Assembly (NCBI GenBank): GCA_002315765.1
Contig: DCIE01000060.1
Location: 300 to 47,667 of the forward strand
From: Ruminococcaceae bacterium UBA1734
Lineage (GTDB): Bacteria; Bacillota; Clostridia; Oscillospirales; Acutalibacteraceae
Length of the DNA stretch: 47,368 nt
Direction: 5' to 3'
Shown: positions 1 to 9,112 of the stretch, one piece after another
How the letters are laid out: every line of letters begins with the position of its first letter
How positions within the stretch are numbered: the stretch's first letter is position 1
Made by a program: the position numbers and the translations under genes
Notes under the pieces: model-generated
The model's database searches: none
The model's input: the letters and a program-made list of their open reading frames with translations, nothing else
Told to the model about the DNA's origin: nothing

Positions 1-42
1 TTTTTGGCTCACCGTAGGGGACGATATTGCATAATATATAAA

Positions 43-74
43 ACTCCCTTCCTAAAAATAATCAGGAAGGGAGT
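43..74 (-). terminator. Rho-independent terminator of the tandem transglutaminase-like genes
   Basis: An 11-bp perfect stem (ACTCCCTTCCT / AGGAAGGGAGT) lies just past the stop codon of the minus-strand gene ending at 83. Read on the minus strand it is followed by TTTTATAT. It is the natural end of the two-gene unit. Confidence 0.85.
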
Positions 75-82
75 CTTATTAT

Positions 83-3000
83 TTATTTTGTTGTTACGGT
101 TTTCTTGCTACTCCAAGCGGAATAAAATGTCTTACTGCCAACTTTTTTGTATGTCCTTATGCGAACATAGTATTTCTTTTTGGCGGTCAGCTTTGAAATA
201 CTCTTGCTTGTAGTTTTATAATTTGTTACCTTTACGGTTTTTGCACTCTTGAAGTTGGATTTTAAAGAATACTGAATTTCATATCCTGTTACACTTTGCT
301 TTTTCCAAGTAACCTTAAAGCCCTTCTTTACAGAGGTAACCTTCGAAATAGTTGCGGCTTTTACCGTAGGTGCAACAATCTTAAAGGTGAGGTTTTTGGT
401 TCCGCTGTAATTACCCTTAAATGTAACCGTTACAGTAGCGGTTCCCACATTGGTATTATTTTTATATGTTACGGTATAGTAGCTTGCGCTTATTACTTTG
501 CCTTTTGTATCAACAACCTTAACAGTAGGCTTTTGTGCCTTGCCGGTGTAGGTTAAACTTGTTTTTGACAGGGTAATTGTCTTAGGACGATAAATTGTTG
601 ATACGGTTTTCTTTGCACCGCAGGAGCAGGTTTGGGTTATGGTTCCATCCTTTAAAAATGTTGCTTTGGTAGTTTTTGATGCACCGTAGCTATGTGCCTT
701 TAAGCTACCGTAAGATGTTCCGCAAAGAGTACAAACCGCCTTTTTGGTACAAGTTGCAGTTCCGCCGGTATGGGAAACATTTCTCGTAACACCGCAGTAT
801 TGACACTTTTCGGTATGGGTTGTAGCGGTTTTTAGTTTACTCGAATCGTAAACATAACTATGGGGATTTACAGTTCTTTTATTACCGCAGGTATTACAGG
901 TTGTATCGCAGTTATTATCGTATTCGTGGGATTCGTTTGCCACTTTTTGTTCGCAACAACTGTACTCTTTCCAATGGTTATCTTTATCTTTGAAATAACC
1001 GCTAAGAGAACCTGTATGATTATCTTTGTCCTTTTCCCCATAAGAAGTTCCACATACCTCGCATACTGCTTTATCGCAACAAGTTGCAGTCCCGCCGGTA
1101 TGGGAAATCAGTATAGTTTCATTACACTCGGTACATTTTTCCGTATGGCCGGATGAATTAATTACACCAGAAGAATCGTACTCGAAATTATGCGATGCTA
1201 TAGTTCTCGTATAACCGCATTCATTGCAGGATGTATCGTAAACACTACTGTATATATGATTGTCGACATTGTTTCTTGCATCACAGTTTTTACATTTATG
1301 AAAATGGATATTGCTTTCCTGCGACCAATTAGTTTCATAAATATGCTGTGCTAATTCGCCGTATTCCTCACTGCAAACAGTACAAACCGCCTTTTTGGTA
1401 CAAGATGCTATTCCGCCTGAATGGGAAACAGGTCTTGTATCATTACAAACGGTACATTTTTCCGTATGTATATTACTGTTTTTCTCTTCGGCGCTGTTAT
1501 AAACATAATTATGAGAAACATTTCTGGTATATCCGCATATATTACACATTCCATCGCAGTCATTATCAAAAATATGTGAAGCTATATCTTTTGTTGCTGA
1601 GCAATTTGCACACTTATACCAGTGATTATTTCCGTCTTTTGACCAAAACGCTTGGTAACTGTGGTCGGTAATTTCTATTGTTTCGATTCTGATTGTTTTA
1701 CATTCTTTACAAGTAAATGTTTTTATTCCTTCTGCGATACAGGTTGCAGGTTTTGTTATTGTTCCGTCGTCCCAATTGTGAACCGAGTGCAAGGTGGCAA
1801 TACCGTTGTTAACAGAGTAGGTATTATTCTTATATAGAACAATTCCTTTTTTATCGGGATTATGAACACCGTCATTACAATAATACAATTGATTATTATA
1901 TTGAACTAAAGCGGCACCTTCTTTATTATCAAATATACCGTCTTTTATGTGCAACAAACTGTTGCCGTAATTTACAAGTATATCCCCTTCGGGAATAACT
2001 CCGTTTACAAAACAAATATTTTGTCCTTTTAAAAAAACAATTTCATCGTCTATTGAAATATCTTGGGGTGTGGTTAGAATTTGTACGGAATTATCTAATT
2101 CTCCCGAGGAAGAGTCAAATAAGTATAGTTCACTATTTACTAAAGTTAAATTTTTATACCTGACATAAGAACAATTACTGCATTTACCTTGAAGGTTATC
2201 CTTAAAAGTATGAACATTTTTGTCAAAGCTTCCGTATGCCAAACCGCAAATGGAACATATTGCTTTGGAATTGCAGGTTGCCGTACCGCCGATATGATTT
2301 GTATGGGCGTATGCTATTCCGTTGGTAACATCATAGTATTTTCCTGTTGACTTGAAATAAAAAGTACCGTTTATCGTTTTGTCCAAAATACCGCATTTAA
2401 TACAATAATTTTTACTTTCAAGCCCCAACAGGTAAACTTCTTCGCTATAATATACAACACCGTCTACAACATAATAGGTACTGCCCTCAAAGTCAAAAAG
2501 TCCTGTATAATTTGTGTCATTAACACCGCCGTTAATATAATACATTTCGGTTTCGGATGCTTTAAAAATCAACGGCTCTTCTTCGGGATTAATTACACCG
2601 TGATTAGCGTGGTACTTCTTCCCTGTGTTTTCAACCAAAATATCTTTATCAAAAGCAACTTTGCCGTCTGCAATATAATAAGAAACATTATCAATGGTTA
2701 CTATTCCGGTGAAGTCACTTTGATGTTTACCGTTGTTATAATACAAAGACTCACCGTCTTTTATTTGCAATCTCGGTAAAGTATCTGAAATATCGGGTAG
2801 TTCATATATATGCTGACTGTCTTTTTTGGTGGTTGAATAATAATACGGCGAATCGGTAATTTCATATACTAAATACCCGTCCCGACATATAAATCCGAAA
2901 ATATTATATCCCGGTTCGCTTGGTGTATCGGTCAACTCAATAACAGAGGACTCGGATTCCGACAAATCAAATTTATATATTGAATCGCTTAAGCTGTAAT

Positions 3001-4060
3001 AGAGGTTGTTTCCATCGGTTGAGAGTCTTGAAAAATTATCTCCCCAAAAATAATCCTCACTGGATGTTTTCCAGTTGTCATCAACATCGGCGAGAATATC
3101 ATCAGTACCGAAATTCCACTTTTTTAGTTTTTCGCTTTTATTATCAATATAATAAATATTACCGTTTACATACTGAAATCCCGTATAAGAATTCACCCAA
3201 AAAGCATCATCGTAGGTTTTATCATTTGGTGTTGTATCGTAATCCGTTCCGTCTTCACAGAAATGGTTTGTCCCGATTTTATCACTTGAGCAAAGAAAAT
3301 TTTTGTGAGACACATTTCCGGTAATATCAAAAATAGGGTCATCGTAGGTTAAATCCACATGGTAATCTTTACCGCCGATTGTAACAATATTCCAAGCGTG
3401 TCCTAATTCTTTGGAAGAACAAAACCTGCTCTTGATACCCACTTGGTTAAGAAGATACATATATGCCAATGTATATCCTTCGCATACTGCTTCCCCGTTT
3501 ACAATAGCACCGTAAGCATCAAAAACATGATTGTTTATATCGCTTTTTGCATCTTCATCCATAGAGTATTCACAGTTTTCAATCAACCTATCGTGAATAA
3601 GCAGGGCTTTTTGTACATCGGTCAAAAAAATGTTGCCCTTAATATTTGAAAGCAATAAATCTCTTTTTGCCTCTAAAAGTTTGGTACGGGAAATATACTC
3701 TTCCTTTGAATACTTATATGTAAAAGTCAGTTTTGTTATTTTATTTTGCGTATTATTATAGCTGATACCAATAGGTGTGCGTACATTAAACTGGTTTGGT
3801 ATTGTATGGAAAATAACATCGTTTATTTGGTCTATAGCCGTATAATCTTCGCCGTCAAAGAACAGATTGAACTTTGAAACATCAACGGTTGCTTTACAGT
3901 CCTCAATGCTATCAATAATCAAAGCTCGAAACTCGGCATTTTCAGAGAGTTGAACAGTTTGGCTGTTTTCCGCCGAAACCGTCAGCGGAAAAACTACTAT
4001 TATTATTAAAAAAGATAGAATAAAAGCTACTGTTCTATTGATTTTTTTTAACTTTTCCAT
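83..4060 (-). CDS. Large secreted transglutaminase-fold protein with Cys-rich repeats and C-terminal Fn3-like domain
   Basis: This is a 1325-residue exported protein. The start at 4060 is preferred over an upstream ATG because AGAAAGG sits 9-10 nt before it and it begins directly with a signal peptide (MEKLKKINRTVAFILSFLI). A transglutaminase/protease-like core follows, with Cys193 in the GEAVCEGYT context, His221 in GHAWN and Asp236 in HVDLTYDD, the expected Cys-His-Asp triad. The middle has several short WG/PQ-like repeats (YYIDNG, YYVVDG). The region of roughly residues 620-1130 repeats modules such as HTGGTATCTKKAVCTVCG and CNICGYTR, paired CxxC motifs that probably bind zinc. The last 90 residues form a Fn3-like domain rich in Lys and Tyr. 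No LPXTG motif was seen. It lies 45 bp downstream of a paralogue and probably shares its promoter. The substrate is unknown; a cell-surface role is inferred. Confidence 0.85.
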   Translation of the reverse strand: MEKLKKINRTVAFILSFLIIIVVFPLTVSAENSQTVQLSENAEFRALIIDSIEDCKATVDVSKFNLFFDGEDYTAIDQINDVIFHTIPNQFNVRTPIGISYNNTQNKITKLTFTYKYSKEEYISRTKLLEAKRDLLLSNIKGNIFLTDVQKALLIHDRLIENCEYSMDEDAKSDINNHVFDAYGAIVNGEAVCEGYTLAYMYLLNQVGIKSRFCSSKELGHAWNIVTIGGKDYHVDLTYDDPIFDITGNVSHKNFLCSSDKIGTNHFCEDGTDYDTTPNDKTYDDAFWVNSYTGFQYVNGNIYYIDNKSEKLKKWNFGTDDILADVDDNWKTSSEDYFWGDNFSRLSTDGNNLYYSLSDSIYKFDLSESESSVIELTDTPSEPGYNIFGFICRDGYLVYEITDSPYYYSTTKKDSQHIYELPDISDTLPRLQIKDGESLYYNNGKHQSDFTGIVTIDNVSYYIADGKVAFDKDILVENTGKKYHANHGVINPEEEPLIFKASETEMYYINGGVNDTNYTGLFDFEGSTYYVVDGVVYYSEEVYLLGLESKNYCIKCGILDKTINGTFYFKSTGKYYDVTNGIAYAHTNHIGGTATCNSKAICSICGLAYGSFDKNVHTFKDNLQGKCSNCSYVRYKNLTLVNSELYLFDSSSGELDNSVQILTTPQDISIDDEIVFLKGQNICFVNGVIPEGDILVNYGNSLLHIKDGIFDNKEGAALVQYNNQLYYCNDGVHNPDKKGIVLYKNNTYSVNNGIATLHSVHNWDDGTITKPATCIAEGIKTFTCKECKTIRIETIEITDHSYQAFWSKDGNNHWYKCANCSATKDIASHIFDNDCDGMCNICGYTRNVSHNYVYNSAEEKNSNIHTEKCTVCNDTRPVSHSGGIASCTKKAVCTVCSEEYGELAQHIYETNWSQESNIHFHKCKNCDARNNVDNHIYSSVYDTSCNECGYTRTIASHNFEYDSSGVINSSGHTEKCTECNETILISHTGGTATCCDKAVCEVCGTSYGEKDKDNHTGSLSGYFKDKDNHWKEYSCCEQKVANESHEYDNNCDTTCNTCGNKRTVNPHSYVYDSSKLKTATTHTEKCQYCGVTRNVSHTGGTATCTKKAVCTLCGTSYGSLKAHSYGASKTTKATFLKDGTITQTCSCGAKKTVSTIYRPKTITLSKTSLTYTGKAQKPTVKVVDTKGKVISASYYTVTYKNNTNVGTATVTVTFKGNYSGTKNLTFKIVAPTVKAATISKVTSVKKGFKVTWKKQSVTGYEIQYSLKSNFKSAKTVKVTNYKTTSKSISKLTAKKKYYVRIRTYKKVGSKTFYSAWSSKKTVTTK

Positions 4061-4105
4061 TATTAACAAACCTTTCTTATAAGGCATAGACCGCAAAGAC
4101 AAATA

Positions 4106-7100
4106 TTACTTCTTTGTTGTAACGGTCTTTTTACTACTCCAAGCGGAATAAAATGTCTTACTGCCCACTTTTTTGTATGTCCTTATGCGAACATAGTATT
4201 TCTTTTTGGCGGTCAGCTTTGAAATACTCTTGCTTGTGGTTTTGTATGATGTTACCTTTACGGTTTTTGCACTCTTGAAATTAGCATTTGTTGCATACTG
4301 AATTTCATATCCTGTAACACTTTGCTTTTTCCAAGTAACCTTAAAGCCTTTCTTTGCAGAGGTAACTTTTGAAATGGTTGTGGCTTTTATTGTAGGCTTA
4401 TTGATTGCAAAGATGAAAGTTTGAGTGCCGCTGTAATTACCCTTAAACTTTATTGTTATAGTTGCTTTTCCGATATTGGTGTTATTCTTGTATGTTAAAT
4501 CGTAATTACCTGTTTTACTTATGGTCTTGTTATTAGCATCTGTAACCTTAACCGAAGGGAGAATTGCCTTGCCGGTATATTCCCAGTTGTATTTATAAAC
4601 GACCGCATCAGGTTTATTAATCACCGTTGCAGTTTTCTTTGCACCACAGGTACAAGTAGGAGTTATTGCTCCGTTTTTTGAGAATGTTGCCTGTGTTACC
4701 TTATTGGTATAAGAGTGGGCCGCTTTATCTTTACATGCCGAACAATTAGCACATTTATGATAATGATATGTGCCGTCTTTTGTCCAGGTTGTTTGATAAT
4801 TATGAGCTACCTTTGGGATTATTTCATCTTCTTTTGTCCCGCATTCCAAACAGGTTAATTTTTTTGTTCCTTCTGCGGTACAGGTCGCCTTTTTTGTTAT
4901 TACTCCGTTATTCCACTTATGGGTAGAATGTAGTGAAGCAATACCGTCGGTAACAATATAAACCTCGCCCTTATATTCTATTGCACCGTTTACATCGGTA
5001 TAATGAACACCGTTATAACAGTAATAAAGTTTATCTTCATACGAAATTAATTTAACGCCATTGTTGTTGTAAAATACACCGTCTTGGATATACAATGAAT
5101 ATCCACCGTAATTTACAAAGGTTTCATCTTTAGGAATAACGCCGTTTACAAAACAAATATTTTGTCCTTTTAAAAATATAATTCTATCGCCATTTGATAT
5201 ATTTTCATTTGTGGTTCGTATTTGTACGGAATCGTCTAATTCTCCCGAGGAAGAGTCAAATAAGTATAGTTCATTATCTACTAAAGTTAAGTTTTTATAC
5301 CTGACATAAGAACAATTACTGCATTTACCTTGAAGTTTATCCTCAAAAGTATGAACATCCGGGTCATATTCGCCGTATTCTTCATCGCAAATAGAACATA
5401 TTGCTTTGGAATTACAGGTTGCTCTACCGCCGGTATGTTTTGTATGAATTGTTGCAATACCGTTTTCAATATCGTATATGATTCCGGTTTCTTCAGATTT
5501 GTAACTTCCGTTTACCGTCTTATCTACAATACCGTATCTTATACAATAATTTATATCATCAAGCTTAAGCAGTGAGATTTCTTCTCCGTAATACACATCA
5601 CCTTCTACAACATAATAGGTATTACCTTCAAAGTCGAAAAGACCTGTGAAGTTTATATCCTTCATACCCTTGTCAATATAAAACATTTCGGTTTCCGATA
5701 GTTTGAAAATAAGAGGTCTTTCGGCTGTATTTATAATACCGTGGTTGGCGTGATATACGGTTCCTTCACTTTCAATCAAAACATCTCTGTCAAAAGCAAC
5801 CTTACCCTCAACGATATAATACCAAACATCATCAATCATTACCATACCGATAAATTTGTTTTGGAATAAACCGTTGTTATAGTACAAAACATCGTCTCCG
5901 TCAACAATCAATCGAGCAAGATTGTTTATGAGCTCCGAAAGTAAAAACCTAACCTGCGTTTTTTCTTTTGTATCGATTTCATAGTTTGGCGTATCGCTGA
6001 GTTCATAAATCAAATAGCCGTCTTTATACATAAAGCCGAAAATATTATAGCCGTTTTTTCCGGTCAAATCGGGTTTGTGCAAAAGGGTTGACTTTGATGA
6101 AGATAAATCGTATTTATCAATTACCGTACTGAGATTATAGTAAAGGTATTCCCCATCGGTTGAAAGTCTCGCAAAATTTCCTTTCCAAGTTCCGCCTGTA
6201 CTTGTCTTCCAAGAATCCTCAACATCGGCAAGAACATCGTCATCGGCACCTAAATTCCACTTTTTAAGTTCTTGGCTTTTATGGTCGATATAGTAAATGT
6301 TTCCGCTAACATACTGAAAACCCGAAATCGAATTATTCCATACCTCATTGTCGTATGTTGTGTCGTTTGGAGTAGTATCATAATCAATATCAACATTGTC
6401 TTTTTTGTGATTTGTCTTGAATTTTTCGCTTGAACAAAGGAAGTTATCGTGGCATACATTTCCGGTAATATCATTCAGAGGGTCATCCCAAGTGGTATCT
6501 ATATGATATTCCTTACCGCCGATTGTAACAATATTCCAAGCGTGTCCTAATGCTGCGGAAGAACAAAATCTGCTCTTAATACCCACTTGGTTAAGAAGAT
6601 ACATATATGCCAATGTATAGCCTTCGCATACCGCTTTGCCATTTACAATTGCACCGTAAGCATCATAAATATGATTATTCGCATCTTTTGTTAAAGAATC
6701 GTCAACGCAATATTCGCAGTTTTCAATCAACCTATCGTGAATGAGTAATGCCTTTTGCACATCGGTTAAACTGTTATTTCCTTTGATATTCAAAAGCAAG
6801 GAATCGCTTTTTGCCTCTAAAAGTTTGGTACGGGAAACATTCTCTTCCTTTGAATACTTATAAGTAAAGCTTAATTTTGTAATTATTTTCTTATTTGAAT
6901 TATAACTGTACCTAATAGGAGTAGCAACATTAAAATATAACGGCATTGTATGAAAAACTATATCGTTGACAAACTTTGCTGCATTATCTTCGTCGCTGTT
7001 AAAGTACAAATTGAATTTTTCTACATCAACCGAATCCGCGCAGTTTTCAAAGCACTCTATAAGCAAATTTCTGAACTCGACATTTTCGGATAATTCCTCC

Positions 7101-7186
7101 GTTTGGCTGTTTTTCGCCGAAACCGAAACGGAAAAAACGGTAATTATTAAAACAAATGTCATAACAAGTGCCGATAATTTTTTCAT
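4106..7186 (-). CDS. Secreted transglutaminase-fold protein, shorter paralogue
   Basis: This 1026-residue protein has a signal peptide (MKKLSALVMTFVLIITVFSV) and a transglutaminase-like core with Cys187 (GKAVCEGYT), His215 (GHAWN) and Asp230 (HIDTTWDD). It shares the domain order of its downstream neighbour but has only one or two of the Cys-rich CxxC modules, against about four in the neighbour. Its C-terminal Fn3-like segment, from ISKVTSAKKGFKVTWKKQ onward, is nearly identical to the neighbour's. The start is fixed by TAAGGAG about 8 nt upstream and by the signal peptide. It is the first gene of the minus-strand pair. Fold and export are clear; the substrate is unknown. Confidence 0.85.
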   Translation of the reverse strand: MKKLSALVMTFVLIITVFSVSVSAKNSQTEELSENVEFRNLLIECFENCADSVDVEKFNLYFNSDEDNAAKFVNDIVFHTMPLYFNVATPIRYSYNSNKKIITKLSFTYKYSKEENVSRTKLLEAKSDSLLLNIKGNNSLTDVQKALLIHDRLIENCEYCVDDSLTKDANNHIYDAYGAIVNGKAVCEGYTLAYMYLLNQVGIKSRFCSSAALGHAWNIVTIGGKEYHIDTTWDDPLNDITGNVCHDNFLCSSEKFKTNHKKDNVDIDYDTTPNDTTYDNEVWNNSISGFQYVSGNIYYIDHKSQELKKWNLGADDDVLADVEDSWKTSTGGTWKGNFARLSTDGEYLYYNLSTVIDKYDLSSSKSTLLHKPDLTGKNGYNIFGFMYKDGYLIYELSDTPNYEIDTKEKTQVRFLLSELINNLARLIVDGDDVLYYNNGLFQNKFIGMVMIDDVWYYIVEGKVAFDRDVLIESEGTVYHANHGIINTAERPLIFKLSETEMFYIDKGMKDINFTGLFDFEGNTYYVVEGDVYYGEEISLLKLDDINYCIRYGIVDKTVNGSYKSEETGIIYDIENGIATIHTKHTGGRATCNSKAICSICDEEYGEYDPDVHTFEDKLQGKCSNCSYVRYKNLTLVDNELYLFDSSSGELDDSVQIRTTNENISNGDRIIFLKGQNICFVNGVIPKDETFVNYGGYSLYIQDGVFYNNNGVKLISYEDKLYYCYNGVHYTDVNGAIEYKGEVYIVTDGIASLHSTHKWNNGVITKKATCTAEGTKKLTCLECGTKEDEIIPKVAHNYQTTWTKDGTYHYHKCANCSACKDKAAHSYTNKVTQATFSKNGAITPTCTCGAKKTATVINKPDAVVYKYNWEYTGKAILPSVKVTDANNKTISKTGNYDLTYKNNTNIGKATITIKFKGNYSGTQTFIFAINKPTIKATTISKVTSAKKGFKVTWKKQSVTGYEIQYATNANFKSAKTVKVTSYKTTSKSISKLTAKKKYYVRIRTYKKVGSKTFYSAWSSKKTVTTKK

Positions 7187-7231
7187 AACAATTCTCCTTA
7201 ATATTTATTATATGTATAATTATACAGGTTA

Positions 7232-7260
7232 ATTATAACATTATTTTCTTGTTTTTTCAA
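7232..7260 (-). promoter_or_regulatory. SigA-type promoter for the transglutaminase-like pair
   Basis: Read on the minus strand: TTGAAA, a 17-bp spacer, then TATAAT, about 46 bp upstream of the start codon at 7186. It is divergent from the PAP2 gene promoter. Confidence 0.75.
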
Positions 7261-7278
7261 CATTTTTTATCTTTGATA

Positions 7279-7307
7279 TTGAGTAATAAAATATTTTATG
7301 CTATAAT
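7279..7307 (+). promoter_or_regulatory. SigA-type promoter for the PAP2 gene
   Basis: TTGAGT, a 17-bp spacer and TATAAT lie 28 bp upstream of the ATG at 7336. The gene also has a GGAGG ribosome site. Confidence 0.7.
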
Positions 7308-7335
7308 CTCATAGTAATTAATTGGAGGTATCATT

Positions 7336-8001
7336 ATGAAAAAGAAAAATGCGTATTTGTTGGGCTGTATTTTTGCCGTAATATCGTTGATTTTTTCAGC
7401 ACTTACTATGGTTGTTGATGTAACACATTATGGGGCTACCGATACCGATATCGGTTTTTCAAAAATTAATATAGGCTTTCACGAATTAACAGGCGTAAAT
7501 ATTATATGGTATGACATAACCGATTGGTTGGGTATTGCTTCTATCGGTGTAGGCTTGATGTTTGCTTTGGTAGGACTTTGTCAACTTATCAAAAGAAAGA
7601 GTTTTGCCGAGGTTGACAAGTCGATATACGGTCTTGGCGGAGTTTATGTTATTCTCGGAATACTGTATGTCGGATTTGAAAAAATAGCTCTTAATTTAAG
7701 GCCTATAATTATGGAGGGCGAAACCGCCGCCGAGGCATCTTTTCCTTCGTCCCACACATTGCTTATTTGCACTATAATTGCCACGGCAATTATTCAGTTT
7801 AACCGAATGGTTGACAACAAACTGCTTCAAAAACTTTCTGTAATACTGGGCTCGTTATTTATTATTATTTCGATTTTCGGCCGTGCCTATTCGGGAGTAC
7901 ATTGGCTAACCGATATTATTGCAAGTTTACTTATCAGCACAAGTCTTGTATTCATATTTGTAGGATTTTCTTCCGACAGCAAAGGAAAACATTCTTTATA
8001 A
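7336..8001 (+). CDS. PAP2-family membrane phosphatase
   Basis: This 221-residue polytopic membrane protein carries the three PAP2 phosphatase signatures: K116-x5-R122-P123, then PSSH at 137-140, then GR183AYSGVH189WLTD193. These supply the phosphate-binding residues and the catalytic histidines. Members dephosphorylate lipid phosphates such as phosphatidic acid, phosphatidylglycerophosphate or undecaprenyl pyrophosphate at the membrane. About five or six hydrophobic segments are visible. GGAGG lies 8 nt before the ATG. The FkbM-type methyltransferase follows 4 nt after the stop, so the two are probably cotranscribed. The exact lipid substrate cannot be read from the sequence. Confidence 0.88.
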   Translation: MKKKNAYLLGCIFAVISLIFSALTMVVDVTHYGATDTDIGFSKINIGFHELTGVNIIWYDITDWLGIASIGVGLMFALVGLCQLIKRKSFAEVDKSIYGLGGVYVILGILYVGFEKIALNLRPIIMEGETAAEASFPSSHTLLICTIIATAIIQFNRMVDNKLLQKLSVILGSLFIIISIFGRAYSGVHWLTDIIASLLISTSLVFIFVGFSSDSKGKHSL

Positions 8002-8005
8002 TTAT

Positions 8006-9049
8006 ATGACTGATTTATGGACATATTTAAAAGGGGTAAAAACTCCGATAGTGTTATACGGCACAGGTAACGGAGCCGATAAAATCATTGATGTTTTAAA
8101 CCGAAAAGGTATAGAATTCAAAGGTGTTTTTGCATCGGACGAATTTTCAAGACCTAATAAATTTTTCAGAAATCTTCCTGTGCTGACATTGGAGGATTTT
8201 GAAAAACAGTATGGCAAATTAACCGTACTGATGTGCTTCGGTTCTTCAAGGCAGGAAGTTTTCGGTAATATAAAAAGAATAACCGAGAAACACGAATTTT
8301 TTGCTCCGGATGTGCCTGTTTACGGAGATGTTTTATTTGACAACGAATTTTATAGGCAAACTAAAGTCGCCCACGATTTTGTTTGCGGTATTCTTGCTGA
8401 TGAAATATCAAAACATACATTTGAAAATATTGTAAATTACAAGCTTTCAGGGGATATTAAGTATCTTTTTTCTTGTGAAAACTCTATTGACGAATCCTAT
8501 GGCAATATACTTAACTTAACGGATAATGAAACTTATTTGGATTTAGGTGCTTACCGTGGTGATACGGTTGCTGAATTTTTGCAATATACAAAAGATTATA
8601 ATAAAATTTATGCCGTAGAACCCGACAAAAAAACATTTCTTAAGCTTCAAAAAAACACCGAGGATTTAAAGAATACAGAGTTGATTAATGCAGTCATTTC
8701 GGATAAATGCGGAACGGCTATGTTCTCTATGAAAGGCTCAAGAGGTTCCTTTTTACCCGACAAAGAAAAGGGTGTTCAAACCGATATATTAACAGTGGAC
8801 TCCATAATCGGCGATAAAGGTGTAACATACATAAAAGCCGATGTTGAAGGTGCCGAACTAAGGTTTATTAAAGGTGCCGAAAAAACCATAAAAAATTTCA
8901 AACCGAAAATGCAAATTGCCTGTTACCACCGAAGCGAAGACCTTATTAAAATACCCGAGGCTGTGCTGTCAATTCGCAGTGATTACAAAGTATATATGCG
9001 ACATTACCCCTCTGTTCCCGCATGGGATACGGTTTATTATTTTATTTAA
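8006..9049 (+). CDS. FkbM-family SAM-dependent methyltransferase
   Basis: The 347-residue protein has two parts. Residues 1-110 begin with a nucleotide-fold-like segment (PIVLYGTGNGADKIIDVL). Residues 175-345 are a FkbM-type methyltransferase: the SAM-binding motif YLDLGAYRGDT at 177-187, the acidic end of the next strand in YAVEPD, and the family motif IKADVEGAELRFIKGAEKTI. FkbM enzymes O-methylate sugars or natural products. Four nt separate it from the PAP2 gene and the ribosome site is weak, which suggests coupling. A hairpin downstream probably ends its transcript. The acceptor is unknown. Confidence 0.82.
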   Translation: MTDLWTYLKGVKTPIVLYGTGNGADKIIDVLNRKGIEFKGVFASDEFSRPNKFFRNLPVLTLEDFEKQYGKLTVLMCFGSSRQEVFGNIKRITEKHEFFAPDVPVYGDVLFDNEFYRQTKVAHDFVCGILADEISKHTFENIVNYKLSGDIKYLFSCENSIDESYGNILNLTDNETYLDLGAYRGDTVAEFLQYTKDYNKIYAVEPDKKTFLKLQKNTEDLKNTELINAVISDKCGTAMFSMKGSRGSFLPDKEKGVQTDILTVDSIIGDKGVTYIKADVEGAELRFIKGAEKTIKNFKPKMQIACYHRSEDLIKIPEAVLSIRSDYKVYMRHYPSVPAWDTVYYFI

Positions 9050-9052
9050 CAC

Positions 9053-9081
9053 GAATAATTTAAAAAACTCTCTCATATCTT
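9053..9081 (+). promoter_or_regulatory. Possible SigE-type promoter of spoIVA
   Basis: GAATAATT, 13 nt, then CATATCTT resembles the mother-cell SigE promoter pattern (ATA-rich -35 and CATAnnnT -10). In Bacillus subtilis spoIVA is SigE-dependent. The match is by eye only. The -10 lies in the left arm of the hairpin at 9064-9109. Confidence 0.45.
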
Positions 9082-9109
9082 TTAGTAAAAACTGATATGA
9101 GGGAGTTTT
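9064..9109 (+). terminator. Hairpin ending the fkbM transcript and covering the spoIVA ribosome site
   Basis: A 16-bp stem with one G-U pair (9064-9079 with 9094-9109) and a 14-nt loop is followed directly by the spoIVA start at 9113. The right arm contains GAGGGAG, the spoIVA ribosome site. The hairpin can act as a weak terminator and as a block on translation from read-through RNA. Confidence 0.65.
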
Positions 9110-9112
9110 ATT

